Assembly: GCA_013002295.1 (NCBI GenBank)
Contig: JABDKI010000078.1
Span: forward strand, 1 to 42,296
DNA length: 42,296 nt
Direction of reading: 5' to 3'
DNA from: Altererythrobacter sp.
GTDB taxonomy: Bacteria > Pseudomonadota > Alphaproteobacteria > Sphingomonadales > Sphingomonadaceae
Positions 18,488 through 28,207 of this stretch are shown one piece after another; position 1 is the first letter of the stretch; each line of letters opens with the position of its first letter. Under the pieces are notes generated by a model. That model worked only from the letters and a program-made list of their open reading frames with translations. It made no database searches and was not told the DNA's origin. A program made the position numbers and the translations under genes.

Positions 18488-20437
18488 ATGAGTACACGAA
18501 GTTTGTTGTGCAGTGCGGCTGTAGCTGCGCTGGCATGGAACGCGCCTGCGGCGGCGCAAGAGACGCAGACACGTATCGCGGTTATTGAGGATGATGATGG
18601 AAGTGACGTCAGCACAGTATCTGGCGCTGTACCGATAGTCGTGATTTCGAGCCGGGGCGGCCCCGTTGACCTCTCTGACAATACTGGATCACTGTCATTC
18701 CTTGATGCTGAGGATCTTGAACAACGCCAAGTGCGCGATGTCGCCGATGTACTGCGCGATGTGCCGGGCATAGCGGTTGCTAGCGTTGCGGGCCAGACCC
18801 AGCTCCGCTTGCGCGGTTCGGAAGCCAATCATGTGTTGGTGCTGGTGGACGGGATCGAAGTGTCCGATCCCTTCGCGGGCGAATTTGATGTCGGCACTTT
18901 GCAGGCGGAGATCGGCAGCCGCATAGAGGTTTTGCGCGGACCGCAGTCAGCGCTCTATGGCTCGGACGCAATCGGCGGCGTGGTCGCATACGATAGCGGT
19001 CGGTTTGACGGAATCTCAGCCTTTGTCGAGGGTGGGACCAATGAAACCGTCAATGGCGCGATCCGGCTTGGAACCACTGGTGAAAGTTGGAGCGGTTCAT
19101 TTTCGGCCGTGGCCGTAAGTACGGGCGGCGAACCCAATGCACGCGGCGGGACGCGCGAAATTGGACGGAATGGCTATACGCTGTCAGGCAAAGCCGAAAC
19201 CGAGCTTAGTCTGGAGCTTTCTTTACGCGCATCAGGTCGATTTGTTCGCACCGAGGGCGAATTCAACGACAGTGATTTCGACACCACAAGTCCGACCTTC
19301 GGCTTCGTCATCGACAGTCCCGATACGCGCTTTGAGAACGAGGCGATTTATGCGTTGGTCGGCGCACATCTTGAAACCATGCGCGGCGATTGGACGCATG
19401 ATCTCTCGATACAAATGGCTGATATCGCGCGTGACACTTTCGGGAGCTTTGGACGCACATCCGGTAGCGATGGAGACCGCCTGAAGGCGTCCTATGTATC
19501 CGGTCTGCGGATCAAGAATGCTCATTCGCTGACTTTTGCCGCCGATTGGGAGCGTGAACGGTTTCGTAATGACGATCCATTCGACTCTGCATTCACTGGG
19601 CGCCGCTCGATCGAGAATGTCGGGCTTGCTGGCGAATACCGGTTCGATGGGCGTAGATTCGATGCTTCCGCAGCGATCCGGCACGATATCAATGATCGGT
19701 TCGCTGATGAGACTACGTTCCGCTTAGGAACGGGATATGATCTGACGATCTATACTCGCCTTCGTGCAGCATTCGGAACAGGCATGAAGAACCCCGGATT
19801 CTTCGAGCTGTTCGGATTCTTTGACGGGCAATTCATCGGCAATGAAGATCTGATGCCAGAGAAATCCGAAAGTTGGGAATTGGGCGTGGATCAGCGCTTT
19901 CCAGACAGCGACATCTCCCTCTCTGCGACTTACTTCAACAGCCGCTTGAAGGATGAAATCTTCACTACTTTCCCAGCTCCATTTTTCATCGCGACGCCTG
20001 CCAACCGCGATACGCTGTCAAAACAGCAGGGCGTCGAACTAAGCGTTCATGCACAGCTCGGCACGCAAGTGTCACTGGACGCGGCCTATACCTATCTCGA
20101 TGCGGAGGAGAACGGCGTCGAAGAAGTTCGCCGCCCCGGTAATGTCGCGTCTGCCGTGCTCACGTGGACCGCGCCGGGTGATGCAGGCTCAGCCACGCTG
20201 GTCGTGCGGCACAATGGTGCAACCGATGATGTGGCGTTCACTGATCCCAGTTTCATCCCGGTTACCGCGCGGCTGGATGCTTATACGCTGGTCAATTTCA
20301 ACGCAGAGGCGCGCTTGACGGGCCGGTTCAGTGTGTTCGGCCGCGTCGAAAATCTGTTCGATGAAACTTACGAGCAAGTATTCAGTTTTGTCTCGCCCGG
20401 TCGTTCCGCGATCGTTGGCGTCAGGGCAGACTTCTAA
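18488..20437 (+). CDS. btuB: TonB-dependent outer-membrane receptor, probable cobalamin transporter
   Basis: Outer-membrane beta-barrel receptor of 649 residues. A signal peptide ends near AAAQE (about 23-25). A TonB-box-like IVVIS lies near 50. The plug domain follows (DVADVLRDVPGIAV, VLVLVDGIEVSDP, IEVLRGPQSALYGSDAIGG), then the barrel, closing with a C-terminal Phe (VGVRADF). Control by the upstream cobalamin riboswitch makes B12 or another corrinoid the likely substrate. The start at ATG 18488 follows GACGGAG. A TTG at 18485 is in frame. The assignment as BtuB rests on riboswitch context plus family, and no inner-membrane BtuCDF genes are in the window. Confidence 0.87.
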   Translation: MSTRSLLCSAAVAALAWNAPAAAQETQTRIAVIEDDDGSDVSTVSGAVPIVVISSRGGPVDLSDNTGSLSFLDAEDLEQRQVRDVADVLRDVPGIAVASVAGQTQLRLRGSEANHVLVLVDGIEVSDPFAGEFDVGTLQAEIGSRIEVLRGPQSALYGSDAIGGVVAYDSGRFDGISAFVEGGTNETVNGAIRLGTTGESWSGSFSAVAVSTGGEPNARGGTREIGRNGYTLSGKAETELSLELSLRASGRFVRTEGEFNDSDFDTTSPTFGFVIDSPDTRFENEAIYALVGAHLETMRGDWTHDLSIQMADIARDTFGSFGRTSGSDGDRLKASYVSGLRIKNAHSLTFAADWERERFRNDDPFDSAFTGRRSIENVGLAGEYRFDGRRFDASAAIRHDINDRFADETTFRLGTGYDLTIYTRLRAAFGTGMKNPGFFELFGFFDGQFIGNEDLMPEKSESWELGVDQRFPDSDISLSATYFNSRLKDEIFTTFPAPFFIATPANRDTLSKQQGVELSVHAQLGTQVSLDAAYTYLDAEENGVEEVRRPGNVASAVLTWTAPGDAGSATLVVRHNGATDDVAFTDPSFIPVTARLDAYTLVNFNAEARLTGRFSVFGRVENLFDETYEQVFSFVSPGRSAIVGVRADF

Positions 20438-20467
20438 AACACTCGCTTTTTTCGGGGAAATGCATAG

Positions 20468-21547
<1,080 letters not shown>

Positions 21548-21551
21548 GCTG

Positions 21552-22676
21552 ATGTCCTTTACTGCGCTGAGCGAATTGACTTCGTGCCGCCGATTGGTGG
21601 TGAAGATCGGCAGTGCATTGTTGATCGGCAATGGAAGCCCTCGCAGCATTTGGCTTGAAACGCTGGTGCAAGACCTGGCCATGTTGCGGAACGAAGGCGT
21701 GGAGCTGGTTGTAGTTAGCTCCGGCGCGATTGCACTGGGCGCTTCACGGCTGGGCTTGCCGTATGGCGGGCGCGCGAGTTTAGCGGACGCGCAGGCAGCG
21801 GCATCAGTCGGCCAAATCACGCTGGCGGGATTGTGGGCAGACAAACTGGCGCAATCTGACCTGACAGCCGCGCAAATGCTATTGTCTTTGAGCGATCTTG
21901 AGGATCGGCGGCGGTATCTCAATGCGTCGGCGACGCTTGCTCGATTGCTCGAGGCGGGGGCTGTACCGGTCATCAATGAGAATGACAGTGTTGCAACGGA
22001 GGAAATTCGGTTTGGCGACAATGACCGGCTAGCGGCACGGGTTGCCCAAGCGGCCCAAGCGGATGCAGTATTGCTGCTATCAGATGTTGACGGTTTGTTT
22101 GATCGCGACCCCAAAAGGGATGATGCCCGCCTGATCGAATCCGTAAAGGGGATCACGCCCGAGGTGTTGGCGATGGCAAGCACGGAATCGTCCTCGGGCA
22201 TTGGTTCAGGCGGCATGGCCTCCAAACTTCAAGCGGCACAAATAGCAGAGCGTGCCGGCATTACGCTTGCGATCATCAACGGCACGCAGAACTCACCAAT
22301 CTCGAATGCGATCTCAGCCAATCGCGGCACGGTTTTCCGCCCCCAGCGCAGCGATACCGCGCGCAAAGCATGGCTTGGCGGCAGGCTGATTTCGGAGGGT
22401 TCGCTGACCGTAGATGAGGGCTGCACAAAGGCGCTGCTCAATGGAGGAGCGAGCGTCTTGGCAGTTGGAATCACTGCCGTTGACGGTGCATTTGAGCGCG
22501 GGGCTTTGGTTGAAGTGCTTGATACAAAAGGTAAATCGATAGCCAAAGGTTTGGTCGAATATGACGCGGTGGTTTGTCGCAGGATCGCCGGCCTGCGCGA
22601 AGATCACCAGGCCAAGATTCTGGGCTATGCTCCGCGCGCAGCTGTGGTTCATCGCGATCATATGGTGCTGCTGTGA
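21552..22676 (+). CDS. proB: Glutamate 5-kinase
   Basis: First enzyme of proline synthesis: ATP-dependent phosphorylation of glutamate. It has 374 residues, with an amino-acid kinase domain (KIGSALLIG, SSGAIALGASRLGL, INENDSVATEEIRFGDNDRL, SDVDGLFDRDP) and a C-terminal PUA domain from about 280 (GSLTVDEGCTKALLNGGASV). That makes it the full two-domain form. It starts 4 bases after obgE and overlaps the next gene by GTGA. The pairing obgE-proB is common in proteobacteria. Feedback inhibition by proline is expected from the family. Confidence 0.97.
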   Translation: MSFTALSELTSCRRLVVKIGSALLIGNGSPRSIWLETLVQDLAMLRNEGVELVVVSSGAIALGASRLGLPYGGRASLADAQAAASVGQITLAGLWADKLAQSDLTAAQMLLSLSDLEDRRRYLNASATLARLLEAGAVPVINENDSVATEEIRFGDNDRLAARVAQAAQADAVLLLSDVDGLFDRDPKRDDARLIESVKGITPEVLAMASTESSSGIGSGGMASKLQAAQIAERAGITLAIINGTQNSPISNAISANRGTVFRPQRSDTARKAWLGGRLISEGSLTVDEGCTKALLNGGASVLAVGITAVDGAFERGALVEVLDTKGKSIAKGLVEYDAVVCRRIAGLREDHQAKILGYAPRAAVVHRDHMVLL

Positions 22677-23599
22677 GCGGCGACGTGCCCATCGCGATAA
22701 CGGGAGCCACCGGCTTTGTCGGGCAAGCAGTTCTCGATGAGACCATGCACCGCAACCAGCCAGTCAATGCACTGGTCCGGCGCGCGAGCGATCACAGACA
22801 CACCCGTGTCGAATGGGTTCTGGGTGACCTTGCGAACACGCAGGCTCTGGGCCACCTTGTCGCGGGCACAAAGGCTGTGATCCATATTGCAGGGCTGACC
22901 AATACGCCTGATCCGGCGGATTTCGTTGCGGTCAATGTGACGGGTACTGCGAATGTGATTGCGGCGGCGAAGCAGAACGGTGTGAAGCGGTTTGTGTTTG
23001 TGTCCTCGCTTTCGGCCCGCAAGCCGGAATTGTCCGCTTATGGCGCGTCGAAGGCAGCCGCTGAAGAGTTGGTGCAGGACAGCGGACTTGATTGGACGAT
23101 TGTCCGCCCCCCTGCGGTGTACGGTCCGCGTGACAGCGATATGTTTGAGCTCTTTCGTACCGCCCGAATGGGTGTGGTGCCGCTGCCGCCTGGCGGGGCG
23201 ACGTCGATCATTCATGTGGCCGATCTGGCGCGGCTTTTGCTCGATCTGGTGGATGCGCAACCCGCACTGGTGCGAAAGAAGATGTTCGAGCCGGACGATG
23301 GCCGGGAAGGCGGTTGGAGCCACAAGGAAATGGCGAGAGCGATAGGTGATGCCATTGGTCAGCGTGTGTTTGCGCCGCATCTGCCGCGCGCTGTGCTGCA
23401 AGGTGCGGCGGCCCTGGACAAGCTCTTACGCGGCTCTAGAGCCAAACTGACGCAGGACCGTGTGGGATATATGTGCCACCCGAACTGGGTAGCGCGCTCG
23501 GATCGCAGGGTGCCTGAAAGCGTCTGGCAGCCACAAATCGGCGGCGAAGCCGGGTTCGGGATGACGGCCAAATGGTACGCAGATGAGGGATGGCTGTAG
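22673..23599 (+). CDS. NAD(P)-dependent epimerase/dehydratase (extended SDR)
   Basis: 308-residue oxidoreductase of the extended short-chain dehydrogenase superfamily. The cofactor motif GATGFVG is near the N-terminus. The active-site YGASK (Tyr-x-x-x-Lys) is preceded by VSSLSARKPELSA, and a RPPAVYGP substrate-loop motif follows. The GTG start overlaps the proB stop (GTGA at 22673). Longer in-frame starts lie inside proB and give unconserved sequence. The substrate cannot be read from the sequence. Related proteins act on nucleotide sugars or steroid-like ketones. Confidence 0.85.
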   Translation: MSGDVPIAITGATGFVGQAVLDETMHRNQPVNALVRRASDHRHTRVEWVLGDLANTQALGHLVAGTKAVIHIAGLTNTPDPADFVAVNVTGTANVIAAAKQNGVKRFVFVSSLSARKPELSAYGASKAAAEELVQDSGLDWTIVRPPAVYGPRDSDMFELFRTARMGVVPLPPGGATSIIHVADLARLLLDLVDAQPALVRKKMFEPDDGREGGWSHKEMARAIGDAIGQRVFAPHLPRAVLQGAAALDKLLRGSRAKLTQDRVGYMCHPNWVARSDRRVPESVWQPQIGGEAGFGMTAKWYADEGWL

Positions 23600-23608
23600 C
23601 GAACAGCC

Positions 23609-23636
23609 TTGCAGTTGCCGCAGACCACATTAGAGT
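23609..23636 (+). promoter_or_regulatory. Candidate promoter for the small lipoprotein gene
   Basis: TTGCAG (23609-23614) and TAGAGT (23631-23636) are 16 bases apart, just after the preceding stop codon, with the ATG at 23699. This is a weak match to the consensus. Confidence 0.3.
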
Positions 23637-23698
23637 CCGCTCGGGGTCGCGATTTTGAGTGACGGAAGCACCGTCGATAAAAACGCGAAAGGGATTCA

Positions 23699-24100
23699 AT
23701 GAAGAAATATGTTCTGATGGCCAGTTTGGCCGCTGTCGCGGCTTGCTCGCAGGCTGAAACCGCACCTGAAGCAGAGGCAGCTGAAGAGGTAACTGAAGTT
23801 GCGCAGTCTTTGGCTCTTGATGGCAAGGCAACGCCAGGCACCTACAAGATCACCCGAGAAAATGGCGATGTGATCATGGAAGAGGTCGGTGCTGACGGTT
23901 CTTACACCGCTACAATGCCAGACGGATCAGTGGAGAAGGGCACCTGGGAGCAGCCCTCGCCAGATGTCTTCTGCTCAACCTCGGATGAGGAAGGTGCAGA
24001 ACAAGAATGCGCCGACGAAAAATATGGCGAGGATGGTCAATGGCTATCGACCGGCCGCGAAACCGGTAACACGTCAATCGTTGAGCGCGTCGAAGGCTAA
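23699..24100 (+). CDS. Small acidic lipoprotein of unknown function
   Basis: 133 residues with a lipoprotein signal peptide ending in the lipobox VAAC (MKKYVLMASLAAVAAC). A Glu/Ala-rich stretch follows, then a small domain with GTYKITRENGDV and DGSYTATMPDGSVEKGTW, which suggests beta-strands. Two further Cys (VFCST, QECAD) may pair. Similar small lipoproteins occur in Sphingomonadales genomes, but no function was recognised. It stands alone after the proB operon and before a convergent operon. Confidence 0.75.
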   Translation: MKKYVLMASLAAVAACSQAETAPEAEAAEEVTEVAQSLALDGKATPGTYKITRENGDVIMEEVGADGSYTATMPDGSVEKGTWEQPSPDVFCSTSDEEGAEQECADEKYGEDGQWLSTGRETGNTSIVERVEG

Positions 24101-24120
24101 ACCAGCCGGTTAATCAAGTG

Positions 24121-24148
24121 CCTGGCCCTACCAATTGGTGGGGCCGGG
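24121..24148. terminator. GC-rich hairpin between convergent genes
   Basis: CCTGGCCCTACC (24121-24132) can pair with GGTGGGGCCGGG (24137-24148) around an AATT loop, a 12-pair stem with two G-U wobbles. It lies between the convergent lipoprotein and cysH genes. No clean U-tract follows on either strand, so a bidirectional terminator is only probable. Confidence 0.55.
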
Positions 24149-24159
24149 TGATTGGCTTC

Positions 24160-24957
24160 TTACAAGAACGGCTCGTAGCCCGGTGGCAATTCGCCATCTT
24201 CGGTAAGCGGGGTGTGGATGCCGCACTCGGTCTTGTCCCAACCTTTCCAGCGGCCCGAACGCGGGTCTTCGCCCGGTGCAACCTTGTTCGTGCAGGGCGA
24301 GCATCCGATCGACGGATAACCCTGCGCTACCAGCGGGTGCTGCGGCAGATCGTGCATCACGAAGTAAGCAGCGATCTTGCTTGCATCCCAATCGATCAGC
24401 GGATTGATCTTCAAGCGTCCTTGCGCATCCGATGTGTCGATCTCAAACCGCGGCAAGTTCGCGCGGGTTGCAGATTGGAAAGATTTGCGGCCGGTGAAGC
24501 TTGCATCGTATCCCGCCAGCGCTTTTGCGAGCGGTTTGACCTTGCGAATCTCGCAGCAGCCATCGGGGTCATAAGACCAGCGCAAGCCGGTTTCGTCCTT
24601 CGTCTGAAGTTCTTCGACCTCGGGATAGAGATTGATCAGGTTAGTGAGTCCAAGACGCTCAGCCAGATCATCACGATAAGCGAGTGTCTCGGCAAAGTGC
24701 TTGCCGGTCTCCAGGAAAAGCACTGGCACGCTCGGGTCGATGCTACCGATCAGGTGCAACAGCACTGCACTTTCCGCGCCAAAACTCGACACTGTGGCAA
24801 CATCACCGGCAAGGCCATCCTTGATCACCGCTTCGAGCATTTCCTCTGTCGAGGCGCCCCGAAACAGATTGTTTAGGCGCACAGCATCATGCTCGGTAAA
24901 GCGCGGTCCGGTGTCGATGCGGTCGACGGCGCGAATGTCTGTCACGGGCTTATTCAT
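24160..24957 (-). CDS. cysH: APS reductase (thioredoxin-type adenylylsulfate reductase), CysH family
   Basis: Reduces adenylylsulfate to sulfite in assimilatory sulfate reduction. It has 265 residues from ATG 24957 (MNKPVTDIRAV). A longer frame upstream lies inside the DUF934 gene. The nucleotide-binding PP-loop region includes VSSFGAESAVLLHLI. Cysteines CC at 134-135 and CSPC at 219-222 are the 4Fe-4S ligands that mark APS rather than PAPS reductases, and ECGIH (Cys245) is the catalytic motif. It overlaps the DUF934 gene by 8 bases and is last in the operon. Confidence 0.93.
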   Translation of the reverse strand: MNKPVTDIRAVDRIDTGPRFTEHDAVRLNNLFRGASTEEMLEAVIKDGLAGDVATVSSFGAESAVLLHLIGSIDPSVPVLFLETGKHFAETLAYRDDLAERLGLTNLINLYPEVEELQTKDETGLRWSYDPDGCCEIRKVKPLAKALAGYDASFTGRKSFQSATRANLPRFEIDTSDAQGRLKINPLIDWDASKIAAYFVMHDLPQHPLVAQGYPSIGCSPCTNKVAPGEDPRSGRWKGWDKTECGIHTPLTEDGELPPGYEPFL

Positions 24958-25432
24958 GGCCCACACTTGCGTGACGGCGTTCCGGTATGGGCTGGCGCGT
25001 ATCTGCCGCGTGCTGGTAGACATTTTCCCAGCGCGCAAAGGCGGTCTCCGCGTCTGCTTCGTCCAGCTTGCTGTCCGGGGCAAATGCATCAAAACCGCAG
25101 CGGCGAAGATAGGCCAGCTGATCAATGCCAATATCCCCTACAGCGCGCAGTTCGCCTTCGTAGCCAGCCTCGCGCAGTACGCGTGCGGAGGAGTATCCGC
25201 GCCCGTCACCAAAGGCGGGGAAGTTTACTTCGACCAGTCGTAGCCGCTCAAGGTGCGGCACAAGTGCGCGAGCATCATCGCCCGGCTCAATCCGGACGGC
25301 AGCGGCATTGGATTGCTCAAGGAAGCTATCGACGGTGACTTGTGCGTGATCGGCCACTTCGTCATCGCGAAAGCGGAATTGCACATCGTCGGGGCTGGTG
25401 CCGAAATCGGTTTCGGAAACATCATTCGCCAT
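24950..25432 (-). CDS. DUF934 protein linked to sulfite reduction
   Basis: 160-residue soluble protein from ATG 25432 (MANDVSETDFG). The start overlaps the cysI stop by 11 bases and is preferred to longer in-frame starts inside cysI. Typical DUF934 stretches are RLVEVNFPAFGDGRGYSSA, VGDIGIDQLAYLRRCGFDAF and a C-terminal arginine/histidine-rich tail. The family is found next to cysI and cysH in many proteobacteria and is often annotated as an oxidoreductase probably involved in sulfite reduction. There is no experimental basis known to me. No cofactor motif or metal cluster is obvious. Confidence 0.88.
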   Translation of the reverse strand: MANDVSETDFGTSPDDVQFRFRDDEVADHAQVTVDSFLEQSNAAAVRIEPGDDARALVPHLERLRLVEVNFPAFGDGRGYSSARVLREAGYEGELRAVGDIGIDQLAYLRRCGFDAFAPDSKLDEADAETAFARWENVYQHAADTRQPIPERRHASVGHE

Positions 25433-27059
25433 AAAGCGCCTCCTTGAAGGGATCCATGCCGATCCGTCGGTAGGTATCGAGAAAACGTTCGCCTTCCTCG
25501 CGTTTGTCGAGATAGATGTCGGTGACGGTTTCAACGGCACTAATGATGCCCGCCTCGTCAAAGCCGCGCCCTGTGATCTTGGCTAGCGACGTGTCTTGAG
25601 CTTCGCTTCCGCCGAGCAGCAGCTGATAATTCTCGACGCCCTTCTTATCGACACCCAGGATGCCAATGTGGCCAGCATGGTGATGTCCGCAGGCATTGAT
25701 GCAGCCCGAAATTTTGAGCTTGAGTTCGCCAAGTTCCTTGGTTTTCCCGCTTGCAGCGAAACGCTTGGAGATTTGCTGTGCCAGCGGGATCGAGCGCGCA
25801 TTGGCGAGGCTGCAGTAGTCCAGGCCTGGGCATGCGATGATATCTTCGATCGTATCGAGATTGGGTGAGCCAAGCCCAGCGGCATCCAGTTTCGTCCAGA
25901 GCGCATAAAGATCGGCGATCTTTACATGCGGCAGCACGATGTTTTGCGTGTGAGTGACGCGGCTTTCATCGAATGAGTATTCTTTTGACAGCTCTGCCAT
26001 CAGATGCATTTGCTCAGTGGAGGCATCGCCAGGAATCCCGCCCACGGGCTTCAGGCTGATGACTGCGCTGACATAGCCAGGCGCCTTGTGTGGATTAGTG
26101 TTTGTATCGACCCACAGCGCGAAGTCAGGATCGCTGCGGTCAATTTCTGTCGGAAGGCCGGTCTCAAATGAGGGATCAGCGAAATAGGGTTTGATCCGTT
26201 CCAACTCTGCCAGCGGCGGTTCAACGCCTTGTTCCAGCATATGTGCGAATTCTTCTTCGACCTGGCGCTTGTATTCATCCGCACCCAGTTCATGGACCAG
26301 GATCTTGATACGCGCTTTGTATTTGTTGTCGCGGCGACCGTAGCGATTGTACACGCGCAGGCAGGCCTCGGAGTAGCTGATCAGCTGATCAAGCGGCACG
26401 AAATCACGGATTGGCGGAGCAATCATCGGGGTGCGACCCATGCCGCCGCCCACATAGAAGCGCGCACCGATTTCACCTGAATCACTCTTCACAATCTGGA
26501 TCCCGATATCGTGCAGCTTCATCGCTGCGCGGTCGGTCTCGCTTGCGATCACCGCGATCTTGAACTTGCGGGGAAGGAAACTGAATTCCGGATGGAAGCT
26601 CGACCATTGTCTCAGCAGCTCCGCGTAAGGGCGCGGATCGATAAGCTCATCTTCAGCAGCACCGGCGAAATGATCCGAACTGATATTGCGGATGCAATTG
26701 CCGCTGGTCTGGATGGCGTGCATCTCAACTTCGGCGAGATCAGCAAGGAGATCGGGCGCTTCTTCCAGCTTGATCCAGTTGTACTGAATGTTCTGACGCG
26801 TGGTGAAGTGGCCGTAACCACGGTCATATTTCTCGGCGGTGTCTGCCAGCGCGTGCATTTGTGCCGAGTTAAGCGTCCCATAGGGAATGGCGACGCGCAG
26901 CATATAGGCATGCAGCTGCAGATAAAGGCCGTTCATCAAGCGCAGCGGGCGGAATTGCTCTTCGCTGAGCTTGCCCTCTAGGCGGCGGCGGGTCTGGTCG
27001 CGGAATTCGGCGACGCGGGTCTCGACCATCGCCTGATCATAATTGTCGTATTTGTACAT
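25422..27059 (-). CDS. cysI: Sulfite reductase hemoprotein (siroheme, 4Fe-4S)
   Basis: Reduces sulfite to sulfide, with siroheme coupled to a 4Fe-4S cluster. It has 545 residues from ATG 27059 (MYKYDNYDQAM), whose A is shared with the upstream TAA. Two ferredoxin-like repeats are visible. The cluster ligands are in CPGLDYC (Cys410, Cys416) and GCINAC (Cys453, Cys457), followed by GHHHAGHIGI. HFTTRQNIQYNWI and GNCIRNI are conserved siroheme-site regions. The family also contains ferredoxin-nitrite reductases, but cysH, cobA and DUF934 neighbours favour sulfite. No cysJ flavoprotein gene is adjacent. Confidence 0.93.
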   Translation of the reverse strand: MYKYDNYDQAMVETRVAEFRDQTRRRLEGKLSEEQFRPLRLMNGLYLQLHAYMLRVAIPYGTLNSAQMHALADTAEKYDRGYGHFTTRQNIQYNWIKLEEAPDLLADLAEVEMHAIQTSGNCIRNISSDHFAGAAEDELIDPRPYAELLRQWSSFHPEFSFLPRKFKIAVIASETDRAAMKLHDIGIQIVKSDSGEIGARFYVGGGMGRTPMIAPPIRDFVPLDQLISYSEACLRVYNRYGRRDNKYKARIKILVHELGADEYKRQVEEEFAHMLEQGVEPPLAELERIKPYFADPSFETGLPTEIDRSDPDFALWVDTNTNPHKAPGYVSAVISLKPVGGIPGDASTEQMHLMAELSKEYSFDESRVTHTQNIVLPHVKIADLYALWTKLDAAGLGSPNLDTIEDIIACPGLDYCSLANARSIPLAQQISKRFAASGKTKELGELKLKISGCINACGHHHAGHIGILGVDKKGVENYQLLLGGSEAQDTSLAKITGRGFDEAGIISAVETVTDIYLDKREEGERFLDTYRRIGMDPFKEALYGE

Positions 27060-27355
27060 TAGATCACCCAATCCATGGCTGTCGGGTCTTTGGGCTTGAG
27101 CGTCAGATCCGGCCGGACAGTCGGGCCCAAAGCGCGGACGCGGTCTTTTATGTGGGCGGGCCGCACGCCTTGTTCGTCGCAGGTCGCTTCGAGGGAATAG
27201 GCTGAATTGACGCGGCGTGCAGACTGCTCGCGCGCGATAATCTCATCAGCCTGGTCGCGTACATCGACGGCGTCGTTGACGTAGAAGGACCAAATGGTTC
27301 CATCCCACCAGACCACCGCGCCTGACTTCAGATCATTGCCTGTGAGGATCTTCAC
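27059..27355 (-). CDS. DUF2849 protein
   Basis: 98-residue soluble protein. Recognisable pieces are ILTGNDLKSGAVVWWDG, WSFYVNDAV and IKDRVRALGPTVRPDLTL, which fit the DUF2849 family of alphaproteobacteria, usually found directly before cysI. It starts with GTG (27355) in a GTGA overlap with the cobA stop, and its TAA shares one base with the cysI ATG. This tight coupling suggests it acts with CysI, perhaps in assembly or electron delivery. That is inference, as no catalytic or cluster residues are apparent. Confidence 0.85.
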   Translation of the reverse strand: MKILTGNDLKSGAVVWWDGTIWSFYVNDAVDVRDQADEIIAREQSARRVNSAYSLEATCDEQGVRPAHIKDRVRALGPTVRPDLTLKPKDPTAMDWVI

Positions 27356-28110
27356 TGTTGCGCCTCCTGCGTAAATTTCACCAGCGCTGCGTTGTCACGC
27401 GCGGTCACTTCGCCGATGACAATGAGCGCGGGGCTTTTGACGGCGTGCAAGTCGACCAGCTCTGGCAGACCGGCCAGCAGGCCGCGGATAACGCGCATCT
27501 CTGGCCGTGCGGCATTTTCAATGACAGCGATGGGCATTTCCGGGGCAAGCCCGTCTTCCATCAATTTTTCGGCAATCTGCGGCGCGGTCTTTACACCCAT
27601 ATAGATCACTAGGGTGCGCCCCTTTCCGGCGAGACCTGACCAATTCTGGTCGGACAGGCCCTTGCACTGGCCCGCGACAAAGCTGACAATGCTGGAAGCA
27701 TCTCTATGCGTAAGGGCAATCTGTGCCGCCGCAGCTGCGCCATTGGCCGCGCTGATGCCGGGCACGATTTCAAGAGGTATGCCCGCTGCGCGCGCGTCTT
27801 CCGCTTCTTCGCCGCCGCGTCCGAAGATCATAGGGTCGCCGCCCTTCAGGCGCACGACATCACGTCCGGCCTTGGCTTCGCGGATCAGCAATGCGTTGAT
27901 CTGATCTTGCGGGAGGGTGTGCTTGGAGCGCTGCTTTGCGACGCTGATCATCTCGGCATCGTTGCGCGCCAGCGCAAGGATGGCCGGATCGACCAAACCA
28001 TCATGCACGATGATCTCGGCATTTTCGATCAACCGCGCAGCGCGCAAGGTTAGGAGGTCGGGGTCGCCTGGTCCTGCGCCAACGAGGTATATGGTTCCGG
28101 GGTTTGCCAT
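27352..28110 (-). CDS. cobA: Uroporphyrinogen-III C-methyltransferase (SUMT)
   Basis: SAM-dependent methylase making precorrin-2, the branch-point precursor of siroheme and cobalamin. It has 252 residues from ATG 28110 (MANPGTIYLVGAGPGDPD). ATG 28128 would add six residues, and neither has a strong ribosome binding site. Motifs are VGAGPGDPDLLTLRA near the N-terminus, VRLKGGDPMIFGRGGEE, and VPGISAANGAAAAAQIALTHR. The CysG dehydrogenase/ferrochelatase half is absent, so another enzyme must finish siroheme. As first gene of the sulfur operon, its likely role is supplying siroheme for CysI. Confidence 0.93.
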   Translation of the reverse strand: MANPGTIYLVGAGPGDPDLLTLRAARLIENAEIIVHDGLVDPAILALARNDAEMISVAKQRSKHTLPQDQINALLIREAKAGRDVVRLKGGDPMIFGRGGEEAEDARAAGIPLEIVPGISAANGAAAAAQIALTHRDASSIVSFVAGQCKGLSDQNWSGLAGKGRTLVIYMGVKTAPQIAEKLMEDGLAPEMPIAVIENAARPEMRVIRGLLAGLPELVDLHAVKSPALIVIGEVTARDNAALVKFTQEAQQ

Positions 28111-28183
28111 GCGGGCGAAATGGTGCATCGACTGCGAGCCCGCCAGCGAGAATGGATTTTATGCCGCGTAGGAAACCTATATC

Positions 28184-28194
28184 TACACAGTGTA
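28184..28194. promoter_or_regulatory. Palindrome in the promoter region of the sulfur operon
   Basis: TACACAGTGTA is a perfect 11-base dyad (5+1+5) in the 97-base gap between the mscS stop and the cobA start, 74 to 84 bases upstream of the cobA ATG. The position suits an operator for the cobA-cysH operon. No regulator was identified, and a dyad of this size could be chance. Confidence 0.35.
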
Positions 28195-28207
28195 ACCCGC
28201 AGTAAGG

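Noticed and set aside
24118-24876. 252-codon open frame on the plus strand opposite cysH
   Set aside because: The minus-strand cysH has all APS reductase motifs. The plus-strand frame has none.
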